In this document: piece after piece, positions 45,412-54,237 of the stretch
Position numbering within the stretch: the first letter of the stretch is position 1
Layout: each line of letters begins with the position of its first letter
Assembly: GCF_001663775.1 (NCBI RefSeq)
Contig: NZ_KV467168.1
Location: 1,710,870 to 1,774,869, forward strand
Origin: Arthrobacter sp. B6
GTDB taxonomy: Bacteria > Actinomycetota > Actinomycetes > Actinomycetales > Micrococcaceae
Reading direction: 5' to 3'
DNA: 64,000 nucleotides
Translations under genes and position numbers: made by a program
The notes under the pieces: model-generated
Seen by the model: the letters and a program-made list of their open reading frames with translations, nothing else
The model's database searches: none
Told to the model about the DNA's origin: nothing

Positions 45412-46623
45412 CTAGCCGGCGGCCTGGAGGGTGGCCTCAATCGCTGCAGGCGACAGCACAAACTGGGTGACCAAGTGGCTGGCGCCGAGGATCGCGGCCT
45501 GGTCTCCGGCCGTCGATTGCGCTATCCGCAGGTGTGAAGTGGCCAGCGGCAGGGACCGCCTGTAGACCACCTCGCGGACGCCGGCCATCAGGTGTTCGCC
45601 TGCCTGGCCCAGGCTCCCGCCGATGACGATGACCGAAGGGTTGAGCAGGTTCACCACGGTGGCCAGAACGTCGCCCACGTCCCGGCCAGCCTGGCGCAGG
45701 ACCTGGACAGCCTGCAGGTTGCCGCCGGCGACCAGCCGCAGCACGTCGCTGCCCTTTGACGCCGGCACCCCCTGACGGGTGAGTTCCGCGGCGAGGGCCG
45801 GTCCGGAGGCGAGCGCCTCCAGGCAGCCGTAGTTCCCGCACCGGCACAGCACATCGTCGCCGCGCGGGACCCGGACGTGGCCCAGGTCGCCCGCCGTCCC
45901 GTTGGCACCGCGCTGCAATTCGCCGTTGCTGATGATGCCTGAGCCGATGCCGGTGGCAACCTTGATGAACAGGAAATTCTCGTGCTCGGGCCAGTGCGCC
46001 GTCCGCTCCCCCAGCGCCATGATGTTGACGTCGTTGTCCACCAGCACGGGCACGGGCAGCGAGCGCTGGACGTGAGTGACGACGTCGAACCCGTCCCAAC
46101 CCGGCATGATGGGCGGCTTAACGGGCCTGCCGGTGGCATGTTCCACGGGGCCCGGAAGGCCGATTCCCACCCCGGCAAGATCCAGCGGGCCCCGCCCGGC
46201 CTGCTTCAGCAGCGCGAGTCCTTCCTTGACGACCCTGCCCAGCACCGGCTCGGGACCGTCGGCCACATCCTGCGCCAGCCGCTGCTCCGCCAGGACCCGT
46301 CCGCCGAGGTCGGTCACGGCAACAATCACGTGTGTGGCGCCGACGTCGACGGCCAGGACGGCGCGTGCCGCCGGGTTGAAGGCAAAGCGCGACGGCGGCC
46401 TGCCGCCGCTTGAGTTCGCCTCCCCCGCCGCTCCCACGAGGCCCGACGCGATCAGTGCGTCGATGCGGGAAGCGACGGTGGAACGAGCGAGGCCGGTTGT
46501 CAGGGCCAGCTCCGCGCGGGTCCGCGCCTTGCCGTCCCGCAGGAGCTGGAAGAGGTCACCGGCACGCGCCAGGTTGCCGCCGCCGTCAGGGTTGGCGGAC
46601 ACAGTTCCGGGGGTGAGGCTCAT
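45412..46623 (-). CDS. ROK-family transcriptional repressor (NagC/XylR type)
   Basis: A 403-aa protein. Residues about 20-75 are a MarR-like winged helix (LFQLLRDGKARTRAELALTTGLARSTVASRIDALIASGLV). The ROK kinase-like domain follows: VLAVDVGATHVIVAVTDLGGRVL (ATP-binding Gly-x-Thr-like), GVGIGLPGPVEHATG, LVDNDVNIMALGE and the zinc motif CRCGNYGCLEALASG. Such proteins sense a sugar and repress adjacent catabolic genes. It is divergent from the TIM-barrel/Gfo operon, and an ACTTTTG/CAAAAGT dyad over the operon promoter is its likely operator. Confidence 0.9.
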   Translation of the reverse strand: MSLTPGTVSANPDGGGNLARAGDLFQLLRDGKARTRAELALTTGLARSTVASRIDALIASGLVGAAGEANSSGGRPPSRFAFNPAARAVLAVDVGATHVIVAVTDLGGRVLAEQRLAQDVADGPEPVLGRVVKEGLALLKQAGRGPLDLAGVGIGLPGPVEHATGRPVKPPIMPGWDGFDVVTHVQRSLPVPVLVDNDVNIMALGERTAHWPEHENFLFIKVATGIGSGIISNGELQRGANGTAGDLGHVRVPRGDDVLCRCGNYGCLEALASGPALAAELTRQGVPASKGSDVLRLVAGGNLQAVQVLRQAGRDVGDVLATVVNLLNPSVIVIGGSLGQAGEHLMAGVREVVYRRSLPLATSHLRIAQSTAGDQAAILGASHLVTQFVLSPAAIEATLQAAG

Positions 46624-46688
46624 AGTTCATGAATAACACACCGTTCTTCTGCATGTCACGCCAAAAAAAGATTATCGCCAAACATCCT

Positions 46689-46725
46689 ACTTTTGCTTGA
46701 CGGTCGACAAAAGTGGTCCTAGCTT
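46689..46725 (+). promoter_or_regulatory. Promoter and ROK operator of the sugar-oxidation operon
   Basis: TTGACG (46697-46702) and TAGCTT (46720-46725) are spaced by 17 bp and face the gene at 46758. ACTTTTG (46689-46695) and CAAAAGT (46708-46714) form a dyad that encloses the -35, where a bound repressor would block RNA polymerase. Confidence 0.5.
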
Positions 46726-46757
46726 TAGGGGGGACCCGTCTTTCGTCAGGAGAACCC

Positions 46758-47531
46758 ATGAACTATTCGATCCAGCTCTATACCCTGCGCAATGCGATGC
46801 AGGAGGATCTGCCCGGCACCATCCGCAGAGTTGCGGACATCGGCTTTACCCAGGTGGAGCCTTACAACTTCGTGGCCACCGCCAAAGAGCTCGGCGCTGC
46901 GCTGAAGGAGAACGGCCTGACCGCCCCATCCGGGCACGCACCGCTGCTCAGCCAGGACCAGGACCAGATTTTTACCGCCGCCAAGGAACTGGGGATCACC
47001 ACGGTAATCGATCCCTTCATCGCGGCCGACCGCTGGCAGTCGGCCGAGGACGTCCAGGCAACCGCGGCCGGGCTCAACGCCGCAGCCAAGAAGGGCGCCG
47101 ATTACGGGATCCGCGTGGGCTACCACAACCACCAGTGGGAGCTGGAGTCCATCATCGAGGGCCGCACCGCGCTGGAGTACTTCGCGGACCTGCTGGACCC
47201 CGAACTTGTCCTCGAGGTGGACACCTACTGGGTGGCTGTCGGCGGTCAGGACCCCGTGGAGATTCTCGCCCGTCTCGGGGACCGCGTGAAGCTGATCCAC
47301 ATCAAGGACGGCCCGCTGAACACGGACACCAAGGCACAACTGCCGGCAGGCAAGGGCAAAGTGGCGGTCCTGGACGTGATCGCGGCCGCGAAGTCCCTCG
47401 AAGTCGGAGTGGTGGAGTTCGACGACTACGCCGGAGACATCTTCGAAGGCATCGCCGAGAGCCTCGCCTACCTGAACGCGGCCGGATCCAACACGGCAGA
47501 ATCCAACACCGCCGAAGGCGCAAAGGCATGA
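46758..47531 (+). CDS. Sugar phosphate isomerase/epimerase-type TIM-barrel protein
   Basis: The ATG at 46758 follows CAGGAG and gives 257 aa: MNYSIQLYTLRNAMQEDLPGTIRRVADIGFTQVEPY is the start of a xylose-isomerase-like TIM barrel. Metal ligands are suggested by GYHNHQWELE, LVLEVDTYWVAVGG, LIHIKDG and VGVVEFDDYAGD. The C-terminal tail carries a duplicated SNTAE. It is the first gene of a four-gene operon; its stop overlaps the next start by 4 bases (ATGA). Likely acts on a keto-sugar or inositol derivative; the substrate is unknown. Confidence 0.87.
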   Translation: MNYSIQLYTLRNAMQEDLPGTIRRVADIGFTQVEPYNFVATAKELGAALKENGLTAPSGHAPLLSQDQDQIFTAAKELGITTVIDPFIAADRWQSAEDVQATAAGLNAAAKKGADYGIRVGYHNHQWELESIIEGRTALEYFADLLDPELVLEVDTYWVAVGGQDPVEILARLGDRVKLIHIKDGPLNTDTKAQLPAGKGKVAVLDVIAAAKSLEVGVVEFDDYAGDIFEGIAESLAYLNAAGSNTAESNTAEGAKA

Positions 47532-48673
47532 GCGGCGCAGCAGGCACAGGCGAGGCACCCACGGGCCGCGGCCCGGTCGGCGTCGCCGTCATCGGCGCAG
47601 GCAACATCTCCAAGGCATACCTGGACAACCTCACGATCTTCCCGGACCTCAAGGTCCACGTCATCGCCGACCTTTTCGAGGCGGCCGCCGAAGCCCGCGC
47701 CAAGGAATACGGCATCGCCGAGTGGGGCGGGGTGGACGCGGCACTGAACCATCCCGACGTCGAAATCATCGTCAACCTGACCATCCCGGCAGCCCACGTC
47801 GAGGTGGCCACGGCCGCCGTCAACGCCGGCAAGCACGTCTGGACGGAGAAGCCCTTCTCCCTGGACCGCGACTCCGGACTCGGCCTGCTCAAGACCGCCG
47901 ACGCCGCCGGGATCCGCCTGGGCTGCGCGCCGGACACGTTCCTGGGCGCGGGCCTGCAGACCGCACGGCGACTCATTGAACGCGGCGACATCGGCACCCC
48001 GTTGACTGCCATGACCACCTTCCAGACCCCCGGCCCGGAATCCTGGCACCCCAACCCGGCGTTCCTCTTCCAGCAAGGCGCCGGACCCCTCTTCGACATG
48101 GGCCCGTACTACCTCACGGCCCTGGTCCAGACCTTCGGCTCCATCCGGAAGGTCGCCGCCGTCGGGTCCAAAGCCAAGGACGTCCGCGTCATCGGCTCCG
48201 GACCCAAGGCCGGCGAGGAGTTCACCGTCGAGGTGCCCACCCACGTCTCCGCCATGGCCCAGTTCGAAAGCGGCGCCTCGTCCCACAGCGTCTTCTCCTT
48301 CGAGTCTCCGCGTGCCCGGATGGGATTCGTGGAGATCACCGGAACCGAGGCCACCCTCTCGCTCCCGGACCCCAACAATTTTGACGGCGACCTGAAGCTG
48401 TGGCGGGCAGGCGACCAGGACTGGACCACCATCCCGGCAACCGGCCCCGTCAACGGCCGCGGCATGGGCGTCCTGGACATGGCCCGCTCCCTCCGCACCG
48501 GCGTCCCCCACCGCGCCACCGGCAACCTCGCCTACCACGTCCTGGACAGCATGGTCTCAATCACCGAATCCATGGAAACCGGCACCTTTGTGGACGTCGC
48601 CAGTTCCGCCCCCGCATCCCCAGCCCTCCCGGAAGACTGGGCACCCGAAACCGCAACACTCCAGGACGTGTGA
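47528..48673 (+). CDS. Gfo/Idh/MocA family oxidoreductase (first)
   Basis: 381 aa. VGVAVIGAGNISKAYLDNL is the NAD(P)-binding motif and AGKHVWTEKPFSLDRDSG contains the EKP signature with the catalytic-region Lys. The C-terminal beta-sheet domain (FDMGPYYLTALVQTFG) holds the D-x-x-x-Y-type substrate residues. It would oxidise or reduce a hydroxyl of a sugar or cyclitol with NAD(P). It overlaps the preceding isomerase by ATGA and is followed 2 bases later by a second family member. Confidence 0.9.
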   Translation: MSGAAGTGEAPTGRGPVGVAVIGAGNISKAYLDNLTIFPDLKVHVIADLFEAAAEARAKEYGIAEWGGVDAALNHPDVEIIVNLTIPAAHVEVATAAVNAGKHVWTEKPFSLDRDSGLGLLKTADAAGIRLGCAPDTFLGAGLQTARRLIERGDIGTPLTAMTTFQTPGPESWHPNPAFLFQQGAGPLFDMGPYYLTALVQTFGSIRKVAAVGSKAKDVRVIGSGPKAGEEFTVEVPTHVSAMAQFESGASSHSVFSFESPRARMGFVEITGTEATLSLPDPNNFDGDLKLWRAGDQDWTTIPATGPVNGRGMGVLDMARSLRTGVPHRATGNLAYHVLDSMVSITESMETGTFVDVASSAPASPALPEDWAPETATLQDV

Positions 48674-48675
48674 TC

Positions 48676-49860
48676 ATGACCTCCCCAACCAACAAGCAGC
48701 GTCCATTGGGTGTCGCGATGATCGGCTACGCCTTTATGGGCAAGGCCCACTCCAACGCGTGGCGGAATGTGGCCAGCTTCTTCGACGTGCCCGCCTTTGA
48801 GCAGAAGGTCCTGGTGGGCCGCGACGCCGCCGGGGTCCAGGAAGCCGCCGGGAAGTACGGCTGGGCGGAGACGGCCACGGACTGGCGCACTGTCCTGGAG
48901 CGGGATGACATCCATATCGTGGATATCTGTGCGCCGGGCTGGATGCACGCCGAGATCGCCACTGCCTCCCTCGAAGCCGGCAAGCACGTGCTGCTGGAGA
49001 AGCCGCTGGCCAACACCCTGGCCGAGGCCGAGGCCATGACCAAAGCGGCGCAGGCGGCCCGGGCCAGGGGTGTCCAGTCGATGGTGGGGTTCAACTACCG
49101 CCGCGTCCCGGCCCTGGCTCTCGCCAGGGAACTCATCGCCGAAGGCCGGGTGGGAACCGTCCGGCACGTCCGCGCCGCATACCTCCAGGACTGGCTGGCC
49201 GACGAAACAGCACCCATGACCTGGAGGCTGAAAAAGGAAACCGCCGGGTCCGGGGCGCTCGGGGATATCGCCTCGCACGCAATCGACCAGGTCCTGTTCC
49301 TGCTCGCGGACCGGGTCACCGAGGTGTCCGGCCGGGTACACACCTTCACCACGCGCCGCCCCGGCGCGGCCGGGCTGGAGGAGGTAACGGTCGACGACGC
49401 GGCCTGGGCCACGCTGTCACTCGCCTCTGGTGCAATCGCCTCAGTGGAAGCCTCCCGGGTGGCCACCGGCCGGAAGAACTCCCTGCAGCTGGAGATTTAC
49501 GGCGACAAGGGATCCATCCTCTTCGACCTGGAAAACCTGAACGAGCTCCGTTTCCTGGATGCCACGGCTCCGGCCCGTGAACAGGGTTACCGCCGGATCC
49601 TGGTCAGCGAACCCGACCACCCGTACCTTGACGCGTGGTGGCCGCAAGGCCACATCATCGGCTGGGAGCACACCTTCACGCACGAGATCCGCGACTTCCT
49701 GCTCGCGGTCGACGGCGGGACCCCGCCCACGCCGTCGTTCGAGGACGGCCTGGAAGTCCAACGGATCCTGAACGCCATCGAGGAATCCGCCGCCGAGCGT
49801 AGCTCCACGATCCATCTCCAAGGCAGCACCACCCCCGTCACCGTCCCAGAAGGAGCCTGA
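48676..49860 (+). CDS. Gfo/Idh/MocA family oxidoreductase (second)
   Basis: 394 aa. LGVAMIGYAFMGKAHSNAWRN is the dinucleotide motif (a GYAFMG variant common in actinobacterial members) and AGKHVLLEKPLANTLAEAE the EKP motif; ALGDIASHAIDQVLFL carries the D-x-x-x-H pair of the substrate site. It differs strongly from the first enzyme, so the operon has two separate redox steps. The next gene starts 2 bases after its stop, so translation is coupled. Substrate unknown; inositol or keto-glycoside metabolism is most likely. Confidence 0.9.
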   Translation: MTSPTNKQRPLGVAMIGYAFMGKAHSNAWRNVASFFDVPAFEQKVLVGRDAAGVQEAAGKYGWAETATDWRTVLERDDIHIVDICAPGWMHAEIATASLEAGKHVLLEKPLANTLAEAEAMTKAAQAARARGVQSMVGFNYRRVPALALARELIAEGRVGTVRHVRAAYLQDWLADETAPMTWRLKKETAGSGALGDIASHAIDQVLFLLADRVTEVSGRVHTFTTRRPGAAGLEEVTVDDAAWATLSLASGAIASVEASRVATGRKNSLQLEIYGDKGSILFDLENLNELRFLDATAPAREQGYRRILVSEPDHPYLDAWWPQGHIIGWEHTFTHEIRDFLLAVDGGTPPTPSFEDGLEVQRILNAIEESAAERSSTIHLQGSTTPVTVPEGA

Positions 49861-49861
49861 C

Positions 49862-50857
49862 ATGCCCCGCCCCTTTACCCTGTTCACCGGCCAGTGGGCC
49901 GACCTTCCGTTCGAGGAAGTCGCGCGCCTGGCGTCCGGCTGGGGCTACGACGGCCTGGAAATCGCCGTCTCCGGGGACCACCTGGACGCCTGGCGCTGGG
50001 ACGAACCCGGCTACGTCGAATCCAAACTCGCTGTCCTGGACAAGTACAACCTCAAGGTCTGGGCCATCTCCAACCACCTCAAAGGCCAGGCCGTCTGCGA
50101 TGACCCCATCGACTTCCGCCACGAAGCGATCGTCGGGGCGAAGGTCTGGGGCGACGGCGACCCGGAAGGTGTCCGGCAGCGTGCCGCCGAGGAAATGAAA
50201 CACACCGCCCGGCTCGCCAAGGCACTGGGCGTGGACACCGTCGTCGGCTTCACCGGCTCCTCCATCTGGCAATACGTCGCCATGTTCCCGCCCGTCCCGG
50301 AAAAAGTCATCGACGCCGGCTACCAGGACTTCGCCGACCGCTGGAACCCCATCCTGGACGTCTTCGACGAATGCGGCGTCCGCTTCGCCCACGAAGTCCA
50401 CCCCTCTGAGATCGCCTACGACTACTGGACCACCGTGCGCACCCTCGAAGCGATCGGCCACCGGCCCGCGTTCGGCCTGAACTGGGACCCCTCCCACATG
50501 ATGTGGCAGGGCATCGACCCCGTCTCCTTCATCTGGGACTTCAAGGACCGGATCTACCACGTGGACTGCAAGGACACCAAGCTCCGCCCCACCGGCCGGA
50601 ACACCGTCCTGGGCTCCCACCTGGCGTGGGGCGACCCCCGCCGGGGCTGGGACTTCGTCTCCGCCGGCCGCGGCGACGTGCCGTGGGAATCCTCCTTCCG
50701 CGCCCTTGCCGCGATCGGCTACGACGGCCCCATCTCGGTCGAATGGGAAGACGCGGGAATGGACCGGCTCCACGGCGCCCCCGAAGCCCTCGCAGCCCTG
50801 AAGAAGTTCGACTTCCCCGCCTCTAACACCTCCTTCGACGCAGCCTTCAAGCAGTAG
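49862..50857 (+). CDS. Sugar phosphate isomerase/epimerase-type TIM-barrel protein (second)
   Basis: 331 aa, with AGAAGGAGCCTGAC before the ATG. FTLFTGQWADLPFEEVARLASGWGYDGLEIA starts a xylose-isomerase-like barrel; metal ligands are suggested by RFAHEVHPSEIAYDYW, GLNWDPSHMMWQG, IYHVDCKDTKL and ISVEWEDAGMD. The length and the HPSE/NWDPSH blocks match epimerases found with Gfo/Idh/MocA enzymes in inositol and keto-sugar pathways. It is the last gene of the ROK-controlled operon and is followed by a 19-bp inverted repeat. Confidence 0.9.
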   Translation: MPRPFTLFTGQWADLPFEEVARLASGWGYDGLEIAVSGDHLDAWRWDEPGYVESKLAVLDKYNLKVWAISNHLKGQAVCDDPIDFRHEAIVGAKVWGDGDPEGVRQRAAEEMKHTARLAKALGVDTVVGFTGSSIWQYVAMFPPVPEKVIDAGYQDFADRWNPILDVFDECGVRFAHEVHPSEIAYDYWTTVRTLEAIGHRPAFGLNWDPSHMMWQGIDPVSFIWDFKDRIYHVDCKDTKLRPTGRNTVLGSHLAWGDPRRGWDFVSAGRGDVPWESSFRALAAIGYDGPISVEWEDAGMDRLHGAPEALAALKKFDFPASNTSFDAAFKQ

Positions 50858-50865
50858 CCCCTAGG

Positions 50866-50926
50866 AGTTTTTGTCCAGATAACGCGAGCAAAAGTGCCTT
50901 TTGGGGACGTTATCTGGACAAAAACT
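50866..50926. terminator. 19-bp inverted repeat after the sugar-oxidation operon
   Basis: AGTTTTTGTCCAGATAACG (50866-50884) is perfectly inverted at 50908-50926, with an inner CAAAAG/CTTTTG stem. It begins 9 bases after the operon's last stop codon; the symmetrical T and A tracts at its ends would suit termination in either direction. Confidence 0.55.
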
Positions 50927-50953
50927 CGGGAGCGAGGCACATAAGATCCCTGC

Positions 50954-51487
50954 ATGACCTCAGCCATACGAAGAGCAACAGCGGACGACGCCGGCCCGCT
51001 CGCCGCGCTGGCGGCAGTCACCTTCCCGCTGGCGTGCCCGCCGTCGTCGTCTTCGGAGGACATTGCGGCGCACCTGGCCAACACGCTCAGCGAAAGGCAC
51101 TTCCAGGACTACCTGGCCGACCCTGACGTCACGGTCCTGGTGATTGACGCAGACGGTGCCCTCCGCGGCTATAGCCTGCTGGTGAACCGGCCGGCCCAGG
51201 ACCCTGAGGTTGCCTCGGCGTTGACGCTGGTGCCCTCGGTGGAGCTGAGCAAGTGCTACGTCCATCCGGACCATCATGGGCTGCGCGCCGCGGCGGAACT
51301 GATGCACGCCAGCCTGCAGGCGGCCGCGGCGGCCGGCGGGTCCGGCGTCTGGCTGGGCGTGAACAGCCAGAACGCACGTGCCATCCGTTTCTACGGGAAA
51401 TCGGGCTTCCGGAAGGTTGGCTCCAAGTCATTCAGGCTGGGAGCCACCGTGGAACACGACTTCGTGCTGGAACGCGCTGTTCCCTGA
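50954..51487 (+). CDS. GNAT family N-acetyltransferase
   Basis: 177 aa with the GNAT fold: IRRATADDAGPLAALAAVTF at the N-terminus, VELSKCYVHPDHHGLRAAAELMHASLQAA as the acetyl-CoA loop (H-P-x-x-x-G-x-x-A) and GVNSQNARAIRFYGKSGFRKVG at the end. The substrate is not predictable. Its 3' end overlaps the convergent glycosyltransferase gene by 60 bases. Confidence 0.88.
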   Translation: MTSAIRRATADDAGPLAALAAVTFPLACPPSSSSEDIAAHLANTLSERHFQDYLADPDVTVLVIDADGALRGYSLLVNRPAQDPEVASALTLVPSVELSKCYVHPDHHGLRAAAELMHASLQAAAAAGGSGVWLGVNSQNARAIRFYGKSGFRKVGSKSFRLGATVEHDFVLERAVP

Positions 51488-52531
51488 GCGCCCGTCGCTG
51501 CCGCTCGCCGCAGTGTGACCCGTTTCCAGCAGTTTTGCGTAGAGGTCCAGGTGTTTGGTGACCATTCGTTCGGTGCTGAACAGCTGGAACGCCCGGTCCC
51601 TGCAGTGCGACCTGTCCAGCGCTGCGGCGAGGGGAAGGAAACTGTGCAGCTGTTCGGTCGGGCCCAGGTAGCCGGTTTTTCCGTGGTCCACGATCTCCGG
51701 TGCGGAGCCGATGGGGGTTCCCACCACCGGAGTGCCTGTCGCAAGGGACTCAATCATCACCAGTCCGAAGGGTTCGGACCATTGGATGGGGTTTAGGAAC
51801 GCCATCGCTTCACCCATGAGGCGGTACTTGTCTGTGTCCCCCAGCTCGCCCAGGAATTCCTCGTTGGACCCAAGAATCGGCTCGATGACGGCGCGGAAAT
51901 ACGCTACCTCGTCCGGTTCGCGCATCTTGGCAGCGATGCGCAGCGGGATGCCTGCCCTGCGCGCGATGTGGATTGCCTCAAGGACACCCTTGTCCGCGCA
52001 TATCCTGCCGACAAAGCAGGCATAGCCGCCTTTTCCTGAACCGACAGGCACGGCAGCGACGTCCATTCCATGGTGGATGACCCGTGTAACCGGGACATCG
52101 GGCACGTGGGACGTCTGGTCGCGCGATATTCCGATGATGGCGGTGTCGGCAGCCATGGCACGGTACACGTCAGCCGAAGCCGGAACGAGCGGGCCGTGGA
52201 TGGTCGTCACCACAGGAACGCCGGCAGGCCTCCGGGCAACCAGCGGGCCTGCCAGGGTGTGGTCGTGGATGATGTCCACGCCACCCAGGCCTTCATAGGC
52301 CCTGAGGACGTGGCTGAGTTCTGAGAGCGTGAACCCGAGTTCGGCCCGTTGTGACGGCCTCATGCCTGGTACCAAAGGTGCGGGACACGTACTGTCCGAC
52401 GCTGCGGCCAACAACACATCATGCCCTGCGGCGATGAATCCCCGGGCAAGCGAGTCAACAACCCGCTCTATGCCCCCGTAGCCAACGGGTGGGATTGGAA
52501 TCCATGGTGTTACAACTAGTCCTATTCGCAT
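51428..52531 (-). CDS. Glycosyltransferase family 4 (GT-B) protein
   Basis: 367 aa. The N-terminal donor-side glycine loop reads VTPWIPIPPVGYGGIERVVDSLARGF and the C-terminal GT4 motif EPFGLVMIESLATGTPVVGTPIGSAPEIVDHGKTGYL contains the E-x7-E nucleotide-sugar pair. Cytoplasmic, no signal peptide. Similar enzymes transfer a sugar from NDP-sugar to lipid, glycan or small-molecule acceptors; no polysaccharide cluster surrounds it. The last 20 residues are encoded opposite the GNAT gene. Confidence 0.9.
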   Translation of the reverse strand: MRIGLVVTPWIPIPPVGYGGIERVVDSLARGFIAAGHDVLLAAASDSTCPAPLVPGMRPSQRAELGFTLSELSHVLRAYEGLGGVDIIHDHTLAGPLVARRPAGVPVVTTIHGPLVPASADVYRAMAADTAIIGISRDQTSHVPDVPVTRVIHHGMDVAAVPVGSGKGGYACFVGRICADKGVLEAIHIARRAGIPLRIAAKMREPDEVAYFRAVIEPILGSNEEFLGELGDTDKYRLMGEAMAFLNPIQWSEPFGLVMIESLATGTPVVGTPIGSAPEIVDHGKTGYLGPTEQLHSFLPLAAALDRSHCRDRAFQLFSTERMVTKHLDLYAKLLETGHTAASGSDGRSGNSAFQHEVVFHGGSQPE

Positions 52532-52720
52532 GCTTGTGCCTCCGGGAGGATGGCAGGGCCAGATTCCCCCAAGCTGGCAACTGGGCTTGTTCTGTGAGGC
52601 TACTGCTTAACCTGTTGTACCGACTATCGCCCCGTGCGGTTCCCATTTCAAGACCCCGGTGTGACAAATCCGACACTGCCCTCGGGGAATGGCCTATGGA
52701 CGGCCAGGGTTGTGGCAGGC

Positions 52721-53419
52721 ATGGAGATTGAGATCTGGTCAGACGTCGCGTGCCCGTGGTGCTACATCGGCAAGCGCCGGTTCGAAGCCGCCCTGGCAGA
52801 GTTCCCGCACCGTGATTCCGTCGAGGTGAAGTGGCGCAGCTACCAACTGGATCCCGGTCTTCCCGAGCATTATGAGGGCACCGAGCTCGACTACCTGAGC
52901 ACCCGCAAAGGCCTGGCTCCGCAGCAGGTCTCCGAGATGTTCGAACACGTTGCCACGCTGGCCTTGGGCGAGGGGCTGGAGTACCGCTTCGACAAAGTGG
53001 TTGTGGCCAACAGCTTCACCGCCCACCGACTGATCCACCTTGCCGCGGCGCATGGAAAGCAGGACGCGGCGAAGGAGCGGCTGCTCAGTGACCACTTCGA
53101 GCATGGCAAAGACATCGGCAGCCGGGGATACCTTACTGCCTTGGGCCAGGACCTGGGCCTGGACGCCCCCGAGGTTGAGGAACTGTTTTCCACCGACAAG
53201 TATGCCGATGACGTCCGCTTCGACTTCGAGGAAGCGCGCGCCCTGGGCATCAGTGGTGTCCCGTTCTTCGTGATCGACCGGAAGTTCGGACTGTCGGGAG
53301 CCCAGTCGCCCGAAACGTTTGCTGCGGCCCTTGATCAGGCCTGGCAGGACGCCCACCCGCTGGTGCTCGTTGATGCCGCCGACGGCCAGGCGTGCGGCCC
53401 GGACGGCTGCGCTGTCTGA
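52721..53419 (+). CDS. DsbA-family (FrnE-like) oxidoreductase
   Basis: The ATG at 52721 opens the family pattern MEIEIWSDVACPWCYIGKRRFEAAL (232 aa) with the CPWC redox pair; the frame extends upstream to 52634 without a match. GISGVPFFVIDRKFGLSGAQ is the cis-Pro loop. A C-terminal CGPDGC pair is a feature of actinobacterial FrnE-like proteins. It is cytoplasmic and thought to act in oxidative-stress or polyketide-related redox steps. The 189 bases upstream hold no recognisable feature. Confidence 0.92.
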   Translation: MEIEIWSDVACPWCYIGKRRFEAALAEFPHRDSVEVKWRSYQLDPGLPEHYEGTELDYLSTRKGLAPQQVSEMFEHVATLALGEGLEYRFDKVVVANSFTAHRLIHLAAAHGKQDAAKERLLSDHFEHGKDIGSRGYLTALGQDLGLDAPEVEELFSTDKYADDVRFDFEEARALGISGVPFFVIDRKFGLSGAQSPETFAAALDQAWQDAHPLVLVDAADGQACGPDGCAV

Positions 53420-53437
53420 TCTGGACTGAACCACCCT

Positions 53438-53502
53438 GCGCGAACGTACAGTTAAGGCCCCATCCGCGTCGTGATTTCTGGGCCTCAACTGTACGTTCGC
53501 GC
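53438..53502. repeat. GCGCGAACGTACA-family inverted repeat, copy 3
   Basis: A 23-bp arm starting GCGCGAACGTACAGTT (53438-53460) is inverted at 53480-53502 with one mismatch. It follows the dsbA-like stop codon by 18 bases and ends 45 bases before the TetR start, so this copy lies between two genes on the same strand. Confidence 0.7.
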
Positions 53503-53547
53503 CGTGTTGGCGGGATTTTTAGTGACACATCGCGATAAAGTGTCTGC

Positions 53548-54198
53548 ATGCCCAGGATTTCGGCGGCCAGCAATGCCGCGCAACGCGCAGAGACGCAGCG
53601 CCGTGTCCTCACGGCCTTCGGGGAGCTGCTGTTCACCCATGGCCTGCCCGGCCTGACCATGACGGACGTAGCCCGGCACGCCGGCGTGGGCCGCACGGCT
53701 GTTTACAACTACTACGCCGACATTGAAGAACTCCTCATCTCCTACGCCCTGGACGAGACCGAACGGTTCCTTGCCGAACTGCGGGAGTCACTGGGCAGGC
53801 TGGAGAACCCGGTGGACCGGCTGGCCCTGTACGTGCGCGCCCAGGTGGAGGACCTCAGCCGGCGCCACCTGCCGCCGGGACCTGCGATGGCGGCGGTGCT
53901 GTCGCCGTCGTCCTTTGCCAAACTGGCGGACCACGTGGGTGAGCTCAGCGTCCTGCTGCAGGGAATCCTCCGTGACGGCATGGAGCAGGGCTACCTGCCG
54001 GCAGCGGACATCCGGCAGGAGGCACAGCTGATCCACGGCACACTGTCTTCCAGCGCGGCCCGCGGAAGTGATGAGCCGGCGGAGCTGGAGGCGCGGATTT
54101 CCCGCACGGTGCGTTTCATCCAGCTCGGTGCCGGGGCAAGGTTCGACGACGCCGGCCGGCCCGTGCGCGTCAGCCCCCTCCCTGCGGTGGCCGGCTGA
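53548..54198 (+). CDS. TetR/AcrR family transcriptional regulator
   Basis: 216 aa with the HTH TQRRVLTAFGELLFTHGLPGLTMTDVARHAGVGRTAVYNYYADIEELLISYALDE near the N-terminus. The helical C-terminal domain ends in a Pro/Val-rich tail. No divergent partner is present (the upstream gene is on the same strand, separated by a palindrome), and no operator is obvious, so its regulon is unknown. Confidence 0.88.
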   Translation: MPRISAASNAAQRAETQRRVLTAFGELLFTHGLPGLTMTDVARHAGVGRTAVYNYYADIEELLISYALDETERFLAELRESLGRLENPVDRLALYVRAQVEDLSRRHLPPGPAMAAVLSPSSFAKLADHVGELSVLLQGILRDGMEQGYLPAADIRQEAQLIHGTLSSSAARGSDEPAELEARISRTVRFIQLGAGARFDDAGRPVRVSPLPAVAG

Positions 54199-54237
54199 GT
54201 TGCGCCACCGCGGTTGCCGACAGGCCAGGGAGGGTTG

